Below are positions 1 to 7,162 of a DNA stretch of 8,269 nucleotides, in pieces (positions within the stretch are counted from its first letter, which is position 1; each line of letters begins with the position of its first letter). The notes under the pieces are model-generated. The model saw nothing but the letters and a program-made list of their open reading frames with translations. It was not told where the DNA came from and did not search any database. The stretch is taken from assembly GCA_947074225.1 (NCBI GenBank), contig CAMTOX010000070.1, positions 1 through 8,269 on the forward strand, read 5' to 3'. The position numbers were made by a program, and so were the translations under genes. The stretch is from an uncultured bacterium. Lineage in GTDB: Bacteria; Bacteroidota; Bacteroidia; Bacteroidales; Paludibacteraceae.

Positions 1-2
1 GG

Positions 3-206
3 GTATGTGTGTGCAAATATAACGTTCACTTTAAGGATACAGTGAAAGCGCCACCAGAAGTAAAAAACCGACCCATGCAACGTGGTAAAGAGCGGAAAGG
101 AAATGATACCATCTATGCTAGATACGATTCACATGATATCAGGCACAAAGCACCGGAGGAAGAAGCTAAAAAAGGGGGATCTTTGTCGATACAACCTAAA
201 GTATAG
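3..206 (+). CDS. 3' part of a gene cut by the window edge: linker before a PQQ propeller, ending at an in-frame TAG
   Basis: The reading frame is open from the first bases of the window, so the true start lies to the left; the GTG at 9 is only an apparent start. The 67 visible codons encode a polar, lysine- and glutamate-rich stretch (KDTVKAPPEVKNRP, then HKAPEEEAKKGG) that looks like an interdomain linker, not a folded domain. The frame stops at TAG (204-206) and then continues, in the same frame, into the beta-propeller at 225-1241. From memory of the family, Bacteroides proteins with a propeller like this one carry an N-terminal calcineurin-like metallophosphoesterase domain followed by a linker, so the missing upstream part probably encodes that enzyme; none of its metal-binding motifs is in the window. 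Either this is the C-terminus of a separate upstream protein, or the two parts are one gene interrupted by a nonsense change or sequence error. I favour the second. Confidence 0.5.
   Translation, partial: VCVCKYNVHFKDTVKAPPEVKNRPMQRGKERKGNDTIYARYDSHDIRHKAPEEEAKKGGSLSIQPKV
204..206 (+). other. In-frame TAG between linker and propeller
   Basis: This TAG is the only stop between the open frame that enters at the left edge and the propeller frame ending at 1241; both sides share one frame (positions divisible by three). The local sequence is gtataggtag. The full genes in this window end in TAA or TGA, so TAG is not a usual terminator here, although the sample is small. A single base change from CAG, AAG, GAG, TAC or TAT would explain it. 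Confidence 0.6.
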
Positions 207-224
207 GTAGAACAAAATAGTAAA

Positions 225-1241
225 TTGAAACTTATTTACGCTGTAAATAGTCGCTTTCGACAGGTAAAAAGAGATTGGGATGTCAATACAAAAAAAGCAA
301 TACTTGCTGCGCCTGCAGTAAATGAAGATATGGTTGTATATGCCGATAATGAAGGAGTGATACATGCCATCTCAACTGTAAAAGGTAAATCTATTTGGAA
401 ATATAATATAGGAAGTAAGATTGCTTCTGCACCAGTTATTGCCGATGGTAAAGTGATTGTAGGTGGAACAGATAATAATATATACTCTATAAATCAAGAG
501 CATGGAACTTTAGCATGGAAACTGAGTACTAATCGTCCGGTAGTAGCAACGCCATCTGTGGATAACGGTGTTGTATATATTGGCAGTAGCGACGGATTTT
601 TTAGAGCTATTGGCTTGAACGACGGATTAGAAAAGTGGCAATATCAAGGCGTATCGGGTTATGTTGAAACCGCACCTATAGTGACAGAGCGTCAAGTGTT
701 ATTTCTAAGTTCAAACAATATTCTTTATGCTTTAAATAAAAACGATGGCTCTTTAATATGGCAGAAAGAGGGCATTACAACAGTTCCACAACTATTGGTG
801 GGCGAAAGAATTGCTTCTGTAACTCCTTCGCAAGAGATTGTAGTTATTGATTTAAGAAGTGGGAATACGCTTTTTAATTATTCAGACTATCGTATTTCTG
901 GATCATTGGGCACAGATTCAGCAAAACATATTCTATATGCTCGCACAACTAATGATTCTATTGTAGCCTTAAATCTTGTAGCAAGAGTACCAGCCAGAGT
1001 CTTTGAAGCACAAACTGGAATAGGTATGGATAGGAATAAAACAGAACTTGTGGCTCACGATAATTGGGTACTTATTTCAACTAAGAATGGAGAACTTATA
1101 GCACTAGATAAACAAACAGGCAATACTTTATGGCGCTATAAGTTGAGTAACTCTTTATTGCATAAAGTTACACCCATTGGGCAAACAGGATTTATATTGA
1201 CTACTGTCGATGGGCGAATTTCGAAAATCACTATTAAATAA
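225..1241 (+). CDS. PQQ-binding-like beta-propeller repeat protein, probably the C-terminal domain of a metallophosphoesterase fusion
   Basis: This encodes 338 residues made almost entirely of PQQ/BamB-type propeller repeats. Recurring units include APAVNEDMVVYADNEGVIHA, DGKVIVGGTDNNIYSIN, DNGVVYIGSSDGFFRAI, and NGELIALDKQTGNTLWRYKL near the C-terminus; each has a strand pair, a (G/D)xxxAL-type turn and a closing W. I count about seven blades from residue 15 on, enough to close a propeller. No catalytic domain is present in this piece. The assigned start is a TTG at 225 with no clear ribosome binding site or promoter; the next ATG in frame is codon 36 (330), already inside the first blade. 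That poor start, and the matching frame upstream of the TAG at 204, suggest that this is the C-terminal part of a larger protein. In Bacteroides the same propeller follows a calcineurin-like phosphoesterase; the natural substrate is not known to me. The blades are intact, with no frameshift. Family call is strong; status as an independent gene is doubtful. Confidence 0.75.
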   Translation: MKLIYAVNSRFRQVKRDWDVNTKKAILAAPAVNEDMVVYADNEGVIHAISTVKGKSIWKYNIGSKIASAPVIADGKVIVGGTDNNIYSINQEHGTLAWKLSTNRPVVATPSVDNGVVYIGSSDGFFRAIGLNDGLEKWQYQGVSGYVETAPIVTERQVLFLSSNNILYALNKNDGSLIWQKEGITTVPQLLVGERIASVTPSQEIVVIDLRSGNTLFNYSDYRISGSLGTDSAKHILYARTTNDSIVALNLVARVPARVFEAQTGIGMDRNKTELVAHDNWVLISTKNGELIALDKQTGNTLWRYKLSNSLLHKVTPIGQTGFILTTVDGRISKITIK

Positions 1242-1307
1242 CTCCTTTTTGTGCACTAATTTGTTCTTTATACTCAATAAAATTAAAGATACTACGTTAC
1301 AATATAA

Positions 1308-3284
1308 ATGCATAAGAAACAGATTACATACATTGTCCCGATACTTTTAATATTACTTCTAACAGGTTGTAGTACGGCTTCTCGACTTCGTAAAGCCGAC
1401 CAACGTTATGAGGCAGGAGAGTATTATGCTGCTGCCGAACGTTACCGAAAAGTACAGAACAAAATCTCTTCGCAGAAACAACGAAGACTCAAAGCCGAAG
1501 TGAGTTTCAAAATGGGCGATAGCTATCGCCGCATAAATAATCACCGCAGTGCTTCTCGCGCCTTTACAAGTGCTATACGTTATAAGTACGACGAACCACT
1601 TGTATATCTCTATAATGCTAAATCATTGCATGCTATAGGGAACTATAAAGATGCAGCAACCAACTACGCTGCCTATCTTCAAGAAAATCCAACCTCATTA
1701 GAAGCTTTAGCAGGGCTACGTTCTACTGAAGAGGTGGCCACATGGAAAACTATCAATAGTAGATACAAAATTAGGGAGGCTAACGAATTCAAGTCGCGTA
1801 GAAACTCCGATATGTCTCCTATGTATGTAGATGCAGAAGGGGAGAGTTTGGTCTTTACCTCAAATCGTGAGGTGGAGAATAACCGTAAGAATAGCCCTAT
1901 TACCGGTGTAGCTTCGCACAACATATTTACAGTACGTAAGAATAATTCTGGAAAATGGGAGTCTCCATCGTTATTGGAAGGTGCCGTAAATACACCAGAC
2001 GATGAGGGAGTAGTAGCCTTCTCGCCCGACGGTAAGACACTTTACTTTACTAGAGCCAGAGAGGAGCATATTGCAGCCGAGATATACCGTAGTAGTCGGT
2101 CGGGGGGAGAGTGGACAGAAGCAGAGCTAGTGACTCTATTCCCCGATAGTAGTATTAGTGTTGCACACCCTGCTATAACTCCTAATGGCGACCGTCTCTA
2201 TTTTGTTAGCGACGCACCTGGCGGATATGGTGGTAAGGATATTTGGTATGTAGAGCAAGATGGATCTTCATGGGGATACCCAATCAATGCCGGTGGCTCT
2301 ATCAATACTGCGGGCGATGAGATGTTTCCTTATTTCAGACAAGATGGTACATTATACTTCTCCTCAAACGGACATCCTGGTTTTGGTGGATTAGATATCT
2401 TTAAAGCAACACAAGACTCTCTTGAGAATTGGACCGTTCAAAACATGTTACATCCAATAAACTCATCGGCCGATGATTTCGGTATCACTTTCGAAGGAAA
2501 TAATGAACGGGGCTATATGTCGTCAAATAGAGACCAACGTCGTGCTACAGATCGTCTCTTTTACTTCGAATTACCTCCATTAGTATATGCTATTCAGGGA
2601 GTTGTGCGCGATGAAAAGGGAGATCTAATTAATGACGCCACTGTGCGATTAGTGGGCAATAATGGAGATAATGTAAAACTTCGCACTAAAAAGGATGGTT
2701 CATATCGCATAATTCTTCAAAAAGGAGTAGAGTATGTTATGATGGCATCTAGTAGAGGTTACTTGAATCAATCGGGTAAAATGAATACATTATTATTGGA
2801 CGATAGTAAAGACTTTAATCAAGATTTCCAATTAGCATCTATTAGTAAACCCGTTAAGATGGATAATATCTTTTACGAATTTGGCAAATGGAACCTTACA
2901 CCAGAGTCGGAAGAGGGATTGAATGCTTTGATAAAACTCTTGAACGATAACCCCAATATAGCCATTGAAATCTCTGCTCATACCGATATGGTAGGTACAG
3001 AGAGTTACAATATTGAACTCTCGCAGAAACGTGCACAGTCGGTAGTCGACTATTTAATTAAGGCAGGTGTAGACAAAGGGCGTTTAACTCCTAAAGGGTA
3101 TGGCCCGAACTCTCCGGTAACAGTAGATGTTGCTTTGGCAAAGAAATACCGATTCTTGAAAGATGCTATGGTATTAACTCCCGAATTGATATTGACTTTA
3201 ACACCCGAACAGCAAGAGGTGGCTAATCAAATAAACCGTCGTACAGAGTTTAAGGTCATAAAAACAACCTATAACTTGTACTAA
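1308..3284 (+). CDS. PorE-like OmpA-family lipoprotein (TPR, PD40 propeller, carboxypeptidase regulatory-like domain, OmpA-C)
   Basis: This encodes 658 residues. The N-terminus is a lipoprotein signal: a hydrophobic stretch and the lipobox LTGC, with the lipidated cysteine at residue 21. TPR-like helices follow at about 25-145. Next are about five WD40-like/PD40 beta strands at about 165-420 (for example FSPDGKTLYFTRAR and RQDGTLYFSSNGHPGFGGLD), a carboxypeptidase regulatory-like fold at about 428-510 (QGVVRDEKGDLINDATVRL), and an OmpA-C peptidoglycan-binding domain from about 518. In the last, Asp560 and Arg575 have the spacing of the diaminopimelate-binding pair (SAHTDMVGTES, then LSQKRAQSV). 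The insert before NRRTEF is common in Bacteroidota OmpA domains. This domain order is that of Porphyromonas gingivalis PorE (PG1058), a periplasmic lipoprotein thought to tie the type IX secretion machine to peptidoglycan. Other OmpA lipoproteins of Bacteroidota share the architecture, so the T9SS role is inferred. It starts at ATG, 66 bp after the propeller gene; no strong promoter is visible, so co-transcription is possible. Confidence 0.88.
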   Translation: MHKKQITYIVPILLILLLTGCSTASRLRKADQRYEAGEYYAAAERYRKVQNKISSQKQRRLKAEVSFKMGDSYRRINNHRSASRAFTSAIRYKYDEPLVYLYNAKSLHAIGNYKDAATNYAAYLQENPTSLEALAGLRSTEEVATWKTINSRYKIREANEFKSRRNSDMSPMYVDAEGESLVFTSNREVENNRKNSPITGVASHNIFTVRKNNSGKWESPSLLEGAVNTPDDEGVVAFSPDGKTLYFTRAREEHIAAEIYRSSRSGGEWTEAELVTLFPDSSISVAHPAITPNGDRLYFVSDAPGGYGGKDIWYVEQDGSSWGYPINAGGSINTAGDEMFPYFRQDGTLYFSSNGHPGFGGLDIFKATQDSLENWTVQNMLHPINSSADDFGITFEGNNERGYMSSNRDQRRATDRLFYFELPPLVYAIQGVVRDEKGDLINDATVRLVGNNGDNVKLRTKKDGSYRIILQKGVEYVMMASSRGYLNQSGKMNTLLLDDSKDFNQDFQLASISKPVKMDNIFYEFGKWNLTPESEEGLNALIKLLNDNPNIAIEISAHTDMVGTESYNIELSQKRAQSVVDYLIKAGVDKGRLTPKGYGPNSPVTVDVALAKKYRFLKDAMVLTPELILTLTPEQQEVANQINRRTEFKVIKTTYNLY

Positions 3285-3327
3285 ATTATTACTACAATCA
3301 TTTTATTGTAAGACCAGAATATAGAAG

Positions 3328-4122
3328 ATGAAACAATATAAAGAACTCTTAGAACGTGTTTTATTAGAAGGTACCTTAAAAACAGATCGTACCGGAACCG
3401 GAACCAAAAGCGTTTTTGGACATCAAATGCGCTTTAATCTAGCAGAGGGATTTCCCATGCTTACAACAAAGAAATTGCACCTCAAATCTATAGTATATGA
3501 GTTGCTTTGGTTCCTACAAGGCGATACCAATGTAAAATACCTACAAGAACATGGTGTGCGTATTTGGAATGAATGGGCCGATGCCAATGGCGAATTAGGA
3601 CCTATTTATGGTTATCAGTGGCGTTCGTGGCCCGACTATTCGGGAGGACATATAGACCAAATATCGGAAGTCATAGAGACCATTAAAAATAACCCAGACT
3701 CTCGACGCATGATTGTTAGTGCATGGAATGTAGGACAATTAGACGAGATGCACTTGCCACCCTGTCATGCTTTCTTTCAATTCTATGTGGCAAATGGTAA
3801 GTTAAGCTTACAACTCTATCAACGTAGTGCCGACATCTTCTTAGGCGTCCCTTTTAATATTGCCTCTTATGCCTTATTACTATTAATGATGGCTCAGGTA
3901 ACCGGCCTAGAACCAGGAGAATTTGTTCATACACTTGGCGATGCACATATTTATATGAATCATTTAGAGCAAGTGCAGTTACAACTCTCGCGTCAAGAAC
4001 GTGCGCTGCCTAAAATGATTTTAAACCCTGAAGTGAATTCTATTTTCGACTTTAAATTTGAGGACTTTACTCTCGAAGGGTACAATCCTCACCCACACAT
4101 TCCGGGAGTAGTAGCCGTATAA
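3328..4122 (+). CDS. thyA: Thymidylate synthase
   Basis: ThyA methylates dUMP to dTMP in the cytoplasm, using 5,10-methylenetetrahydrofolate as both carbon donor and reductant. The protein has 264 residues, the same length as the E. coli enzyme, and the numbering coincides: Arg21 in the phosphate-binding loop ([10 protein letters not shown]), the paired Arg126-Arg127 in [11 protein letters not shown], catalytic Cys146 in [12 protein letters not shown], the FNIASYALL segment with the dUMP-binding Asn177, and DAHIYMNH with His207 and Tyr209. All key residues are present and the frame is intact, so it should be active. The ATG at 3328 agrees with family length. It lies 43 bp after the PorE-like gene, without a recognisable promoter in the gap, so it may be read from upstream. 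Dihydrofolate reductase (folA), often the next gene in this phylum, is absent; a convergent SDR gene is there instead. Confidence 0.97.
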   Translation: MKQYKELLERVLLEGTLKTDRTGTGTKSVFGHQMRFNLAEGFPMLTTKKLHLKSIVYELLWFLQGDTNVKYLQEHGVRIWNEWADANGELGPIYGYQWRSWPDYSGGHIDQISEVIETIKNNPDSRRMIVSAWNVGQLDEMHLPPCHAFFQFYVANGKLSLQLYQRSADIFLGVPFNIASYALLLLMMAQVTGLEPGEFVHTLGDAHIYMNHLEQVQLQLSRQERALPKMILNPEVNSIFDFKFEDFTLEGYNPHPHIPGVVAV

Positions 4123-4138
4123 CCTTATTGAATGATAT

Positions 4139-4187
4139 AAAACAACAGAGGCTTTTAACTTATTAAGTTAGAAGCCTCTGTTGTTTT
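4139..4187 (+). terminator. Bidirectional terminator hairpin between thyA and the SDR gene
   Basis: Sixteen bases at 4139-4154 (aaaacaacagaggctt) are the exact reverse complement of 4172-4187. Inside them, 4156-4161 (taactt) pair with 4165-4170 (aagtta) around a three-base loop; the only imperfection is a T/G pair (4155/4171), which can wobble in RNA. The outer stem is A-rich on one side and T-rich on the other, so each transcript ends in a U-run (GTTGTTTTC on plus, GTTGTTTTATAT on minus). It begins 16 bp after the thyA stop and lies 58 bp beyond the SDR stop, so it can terminate both convergent genes. Confidence 0.9.
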
Positions 4188-4245
4188 CATAGAGAAGTAG
4201 TGAGTCTGAACTCTTTAAAACTCATATAGGTTTAATCTATTCATG

Positions 4246-5049
4246 TTACATGTGATAAAACATGCGCAGTACTTTCTTATAGAGCGAGTAGGGTAGATGC
4301 TTATAGGCCCATACGGAGACGTTTTGCATGGGGTCCTTCGCAACAATATATCTAAACTTTGGATTAGGTGTTTCTACAATCTTAACCACTTTGTCTGCCA
4401 ACATCTCTGGCGTCCCTCCATTAGCTTCGTCTTGCTCAATTTGTTTTAACACCTTCTCAAAAATAGGCCCATAATTCTCACAGCTCATTGTGCGATTGGA
4501 GATTTGACGGTTACCGGTGAAACCTGTCGCAAAGTCTCCCGGCTCAACTATAACCACTTTGATACCAAACTTATTACACTCTAATGCCAATGCTTCACTG
4601 AATCCCTCTACAGCACGTTTAGAGATGGAGTAAAAGCCTTGGAAAGGAACTGTGAAAACTCCTGCTATGGAACTCATATTTATTATTAATCCCTGTTTCT
4701 GCTTGCGCATATAGGGCAGCACTGTTTGGCACACCTTTACCACACCATGGAAATTACACTCCATTTGCAAAGCAATCTCTTGGTCGGTAGCCAACTCTAC
4801 AGCACCTCCAATTCCATTACCGGCATTATTTATTAAACAATCTATAGTACCCACCTGTGCTATCATCTCTTCCACGGCACGTTCTATGGAGTCTCGATTA
4901 GTAACATCCATTTGCAGCATGTTTACCCCTTCTAAAGTAGCATTGGCTTTACGGCTAGTGCCATATACAGTATACCCTTTCTCTTTCAATTTCAATGCTA
5001 TGGCACGGCCAAAACCTGAAGAGGCACCAGTAATTAATATATTTTTCAT
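4246..5049 (-). CDS. Short-chain dehydrogenase/reductase (classical SDR family oxidoreductase)
   Basis: This encodes 267 residues with the full set of classical SDR motifs: the dinucleotide-binding TGASSGFG at residues 7-14, the DVT motif at 48-50, NNAG at 74-77, catalytic Ser127 in INMSSIAG, Tyr140 and Lys144 of YxxxK (YSISK), and the PG motif at 170-171. Arg33 just after the second beta strand (TSRK) suggests NADP(H) over NAD(H). The enzyme should be a cytoplasmic, soluble oxidoreductase acting on a carbonyl or hydroxyl group; the substrate cannot be read from the sequence. It starts with ATG behind a well-formed Bacteroidetes-type promoter and leaves a leader of about 20 bases. It is convergent with thyA and divergent from the YgiQ gene, so it appears to be a single-gene transcript. 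The frame is intact and length is normal for the family. Confidence 0.93.
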   Translation of the reverse strand: MKNILITGASSGFGRAIALKLKEKGYTVYGTSRKANATLEGVNMLQMDVTNRDSIERAVEEMIAQVGTIDCLINNAGNGIGGAVELATDQEIALQMECNFHGVVKVCQTVLPYMRKQKQGLIINMSSIAGVFTVPFQGFYSISKRAVEGFSEALALECNKFGIKVVIVEPGDFATGFTGNRQISNRTMSCENYGPIFEKVLKQIEQDEANGGTPEMLADKVVKIVETPNPKFRYIVAKDPMQNVSVWAYKHLPYSLYKKVLRMFYHM

Positions 5050-5076
5050 AGTTTATTTTCAGTTTTGATTCTCGCA

Positions 5077-5108
5077 CAAAAATAGAGTTACCTTTTGATA
5101 ACAGCAAC
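5077..5108 (-). promoter_or_regulatory. Predicted promoter of the SDR gene
   Basis: On the minus strand the -7 element reads TATTTTTG (5084 down to 5077), a full match to TAnnTTTG. A -33 element GTTG (5108-5105) lies 20 bp upstream, one base off TTTG. Transcription should begin near 5070, about 20 bases before the SDR start codon. The AT-rich run at 5109-5135 could act as an upstream activating element. Confidence 0.6.
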
Positions 5109-5191
5109 AAAATTAAAATTTTATTTTTAAAGAAAATAGGTAATAAGGTGCAATTTCTTGATGATAATTAGCATTAGCTCTGTTGTAACCC

Positions 5192-5223
5192 TTTGGCTAT
5201 TAATGGTATTATCTGTATCTTTG
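5192..5223 (+). promoter_or_regulatory. Predicted promoter of the YgiQ-family gene
   Basis: TTTG at 5192-5195 and TATCTTTG at 5216-5223 are separated by 20 bp, an exact match to the Bacteroidetes -33/-7 consensus. The G of the -7 element is only eight bases before the ATG at 5232, so transcription should start within a few bases of the start codon. This also rules out the upstream TTG at 5193 as the translation start, because that codon lies within the -33 element. Confidence 0.75.
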
Positions 5224-5231
5224 CACCCACT

Positions 5232-7043
5232 ATGAATTATCAATTGAGCGATTGGTTGCCCACCACCAAGAAAGAGTTAGAAATAAGAGGATGGGATGAA
5301 GTAGATGTAGTGCTCTTCAGTGGCGATGCTTATGTAGATCACCCCTCTTTTGGAGCGGCAGTTATAGGCAGAGTCTTAGAAGCCGAAGGGTTACGTGTTG
5401 CCATTGTTCCTCAGCCTGACTGGCGTGGCGACTATCGCGATTTTAAGAAGATGGGGCGTCCTCGTCTCTTCTTTGCCATCTCGGCAGGGTGTATGGATTC
5501 CATGGTGAATCACTATACAGCAAACCGTAGATTACGCTCTAACGATGCCTATTCGCCCAATGGTAAAGCCGGATTTAGACCCGATAGGGCCACAACGGTC
5601 TATTCAAATATCTTGAAAGAACTCTATCCTGATGTACCGGTAGTGATTGGAGGTATTGAAGCGAGCTTACGACGTTTCTCACACTATGACTATTGGAGCG
5701 ACTCTTACCACAAATCTATTTTAGTAGATTCTAAGGCCGACCTTTTGATTTACGGTATGGGCGAAGAGCCTGTGCGTGCTTTAGTAAAACGATTACAGGA
5801 AACTAACGACATTAAAGCCTGTTATGATTTACCACAAATAGGTTATCTAACTCCCGATAAGCCTCAAGACGAATCGTTCTTATGGCTTCATGCACACCAT
5901 CAAGCAGAACGCGATAAACGTAAAGCTGCCGAGAATTTTAAAATCATAGAGCAAGAGTCGAATAAGATGACTCAACAACCTATAGCGCAGCAGTGTAGCA
6001 ATAGTTATGTGGTGATGAATCCTCCATATGCTACAATGAGTGGCGAGGCTTTAGATCAGGTGTATGAACTTCCCTTTACACGTCTTCCTCACCCAAAATA
6101 TAAAGGAAAACAGATTCCTGCATTCGATATGATTCGTTTTTCTGTCAATACACATCGCGGTTGCTTTGGAGGTTGCGCTTTCTGCACTATCTCTATGCAC
6201 CAAGGTAAGTATGTGGTGTCGCGTAGTGAGGAGTCAATTTTGAAAGAGGTGAAAACCATTAGTCGTGATAGCGATTTTAAAGGCTATTTAAGCGATTTAG
6301 GTGGTCCATCGGCAAATATGTATGCTATGAAGGGTTTAGATGCCGACAAGTGTGCTAAATGTCGTCGTCCTTCATGTATTTTTCCTTCGGTATGTAGAAA
6401 CTTAGATGCCGATCACCGTCCGCTATTATCACTCTATCGAAAAGTAGATGCTTTGCCATCTATTAAAAAGAGCTTTATTGGAAGTGGTGTGCGTTATGAT
6501 TTATTGTTACACCGACACGACAATGAGGCACTAAATCAAGCCAATCGAGAATATACGCGCGAACTTATTGTCAATCATGTTTCCGGGCGTCTGAAAGTGG
6601 CACCAGAACATACCAGCGATGCAGTGCTTAATGTTATGCGTAAACCAAGTTTTAAACTTTTCAAAGAGTTTAAAAAACAGTTCGATACTTTAAACGACCG
6701 CGAACAGTTACGACAACAAATTATTCCTTATTTCATTTCAAGTCACCCCGGTTGTCTTCCAGAAGATATGGCAGAGTTGGCTGTAGAGACGAAAGCATTA
6801 AATTTCCAGTTGGAACAAGTGCAAGATTTTACCCCTACACCTATGACTTTGGCTACAGAGATGTATTACACCGGTTTAGACCCATATACTCTAAAACCTA
6901 TTTATGCTGCTCGCCATGCTAAAGATAAATTGGCACAACGTCAATTCTTCTTTTGGTATAAAGCAGAATCCAAGCAAGGAATTAGACAGAGCCTTATTCA
7001 GATGAATAGAAAAGATTTAGTCGATAAATTGCTTAAAAGGTAA
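5232..7043 (+). CDS. ygiQ: YgiQ family radical SAM protein
   Basis: The predicted protein has 603 residues starting at ATG 5232 (MNYQLSDWLPTTKKE). The frame is open back to a TTG at 5193, but that start would fall inside the promoter, and family members begin at this DWLPTTKKE segment. The N-terminal domain (GDAYVDHPSFGAAVIGR, then VPQPDW) is the cobalamin-fold-like part of the family. The radical SAM core carries the Cx3Cx2C motif with Cys311, Cys315 and Cys318 (GCFGGCAFC), which should bind a [4Fe-4S] cluster and S-adenosylmethionine. A second cysteine set follows at 374, 377, 382 and 388 (KCAKCRRPSCIFPSVC), possibly for another cluster. The C-terminal part (KVAPEHTSD; DFTPTPMTLATEMYYTG) is the DUF3362-type domain. 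As I recall, E. coli YgiQ is longer (over 700 residues); the shorter C-terminus here seems usual for Bacteroidales. The reaction and substrate are not established. It is a single gene with its own promoter. Confidence 0.93.
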   Translation: MNYQLSDWLPTTKKELEIRGWDEVDVVLFSGDAYVDHPSFGAAVIGRVLEAEGLRVAIVPQPDWRGDYRDFKKMGRPRLFFAISAGCMDSMVNHYTANRRLRSNDAYSPNGKAGFRPDRATTVYSNILKELYPDVPVVIGGIEASLRRFSHYDYWSDSYHKSILVDSKADLLIYGMGEEPVRALVKRLQETNDIKACYDLPQIGYLTPDKPQDESFLWLHAHHQAERDKRKAAENFKIIEQESNKMTQQPIAQQCSNSYVVMNPPYATMSGEALDQVYELPFTRLPHPKYKGKQIPAFDMIRFSVNTHRGCFGGCAFCTISMHQGKYVVSRSEESILKEVKTISRDSDFKGYLSDLGGPSANMYAMKGLDADKCAKCRRPSCIFPSVCRNLDADHRPLLSLYRKVDALPSIKKSFIGSGVRYDLLLHRHDNEALNQANREYTRELIVNHVSGRLKVAPEHTSDAVLNVMRKPSFKLFKEFKKQFDTLNDREQLRQQIIPYFISSHPGCLPEDMAELAVETKALNFQLEQVQDFTPTPMTLATEMYYTGLDPYTLKPIYAARHAKDKLAQRQFFFWYKAESKQGIRQSLIQMNRKDLVDKLLKR

Positions 7044-7045
7044 AA

Positions 7046-7084
7046 CAACTACCCACAAAGGCATGCCATTTATGCCTCAAGTTG
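7046..7084 (+). other. Small hairpin just after the YgiQ stop codon
   Basis: Bases 7059-7064 (aggcat) pair with 7072-7077 (atgcct), and outside them caact (7046-7050) can pair with agttg (7080-7084) across a bulge. No T-run follows. It may be a 3' mRNA structure, but it could also be chance. Confidence 0.3.
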
Positions 7085-7108
7085 CTTACAAATAGGGAAC
7101 AAAAAGGA

Positions 7109-7161
7109 ATTAAAGAGGGACCAAAGTCGGATATAGGATCCGAATTTGGTCCCTCTTTAAT
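7109..7161 (+). terminator. Long terminator hairpin downstream of the YgiQ gene, possibly bidirectional
   Basis: Seventeen bases at 7109-7125 (attaaagagggaccaaa) are the exact reverse complement of 7145-7161. After one G/A mismatch (7126/7144), a second six-pair stem (tcggat 7127-7132 with atccga 7138-7143) closes on a five-base loop. The hairpin begins 66 bp after the YgiQ stop. The T-run is better on the minus strand (TTCCTTTTTG just past 7109) than on the plus strand (TCTTATTC), so it may also serve, or may once have served, a minus-strand transcript; the open frame at 7163-7249 ends one base away. Confidence 0.85.
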
Positions 7162-7162
7162 C

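Noticed and set aside
204..206. Use of a recoded TAG (alternative genetic code) in this genome
   Set aside because: All other genes here read normally with no internal TAG and no phage features; one TAG at a linker is better explained by mutation, fission or error.
129..365. Minus-strand open frame opposite the linker and propeller
   Set aside because: It is antisense to the propeller frame, has no family resemblance, and no promoter.
1260..1300. Promoter for the PorE-like gene from TTTG at 1260 and TACGTTAC at 1293
   Set aside because: The -7 candidate matches only part of TAnnTTTG and the spacing is 29 bp, too long for the consensus; no better pair is visible.
1359..1924. Two minus-strand open frames (1359-1544 and 1679-1924) inside the PorE-like gene
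   Set aside because: Both are antisense shadows of a well-supported coding region.
3293..3310. Hairpin tacaat/attgta before thyA as a terminator
   Set aside because: The six-pair stem is almost all A-T with a loop of mostly T, and no T-run follows; too weak to separate thyA from the gene before it.
4886..5068. Plus-strand open frame opposite the SDR start
   Set aside because: It is antisense to the conserved Rossmann motif of the SDR gene and has no supporting features.
5193..5231. Thirteen-codon N-terminal extension of the YgiQ protein from TTG 5193
   Set aside because: The extension overlaps an exact -33/-7 promoter, starts on a TTG, and is not like the family N-terminus, which begins at the DWLPTTKKE segment after ATG 5232.
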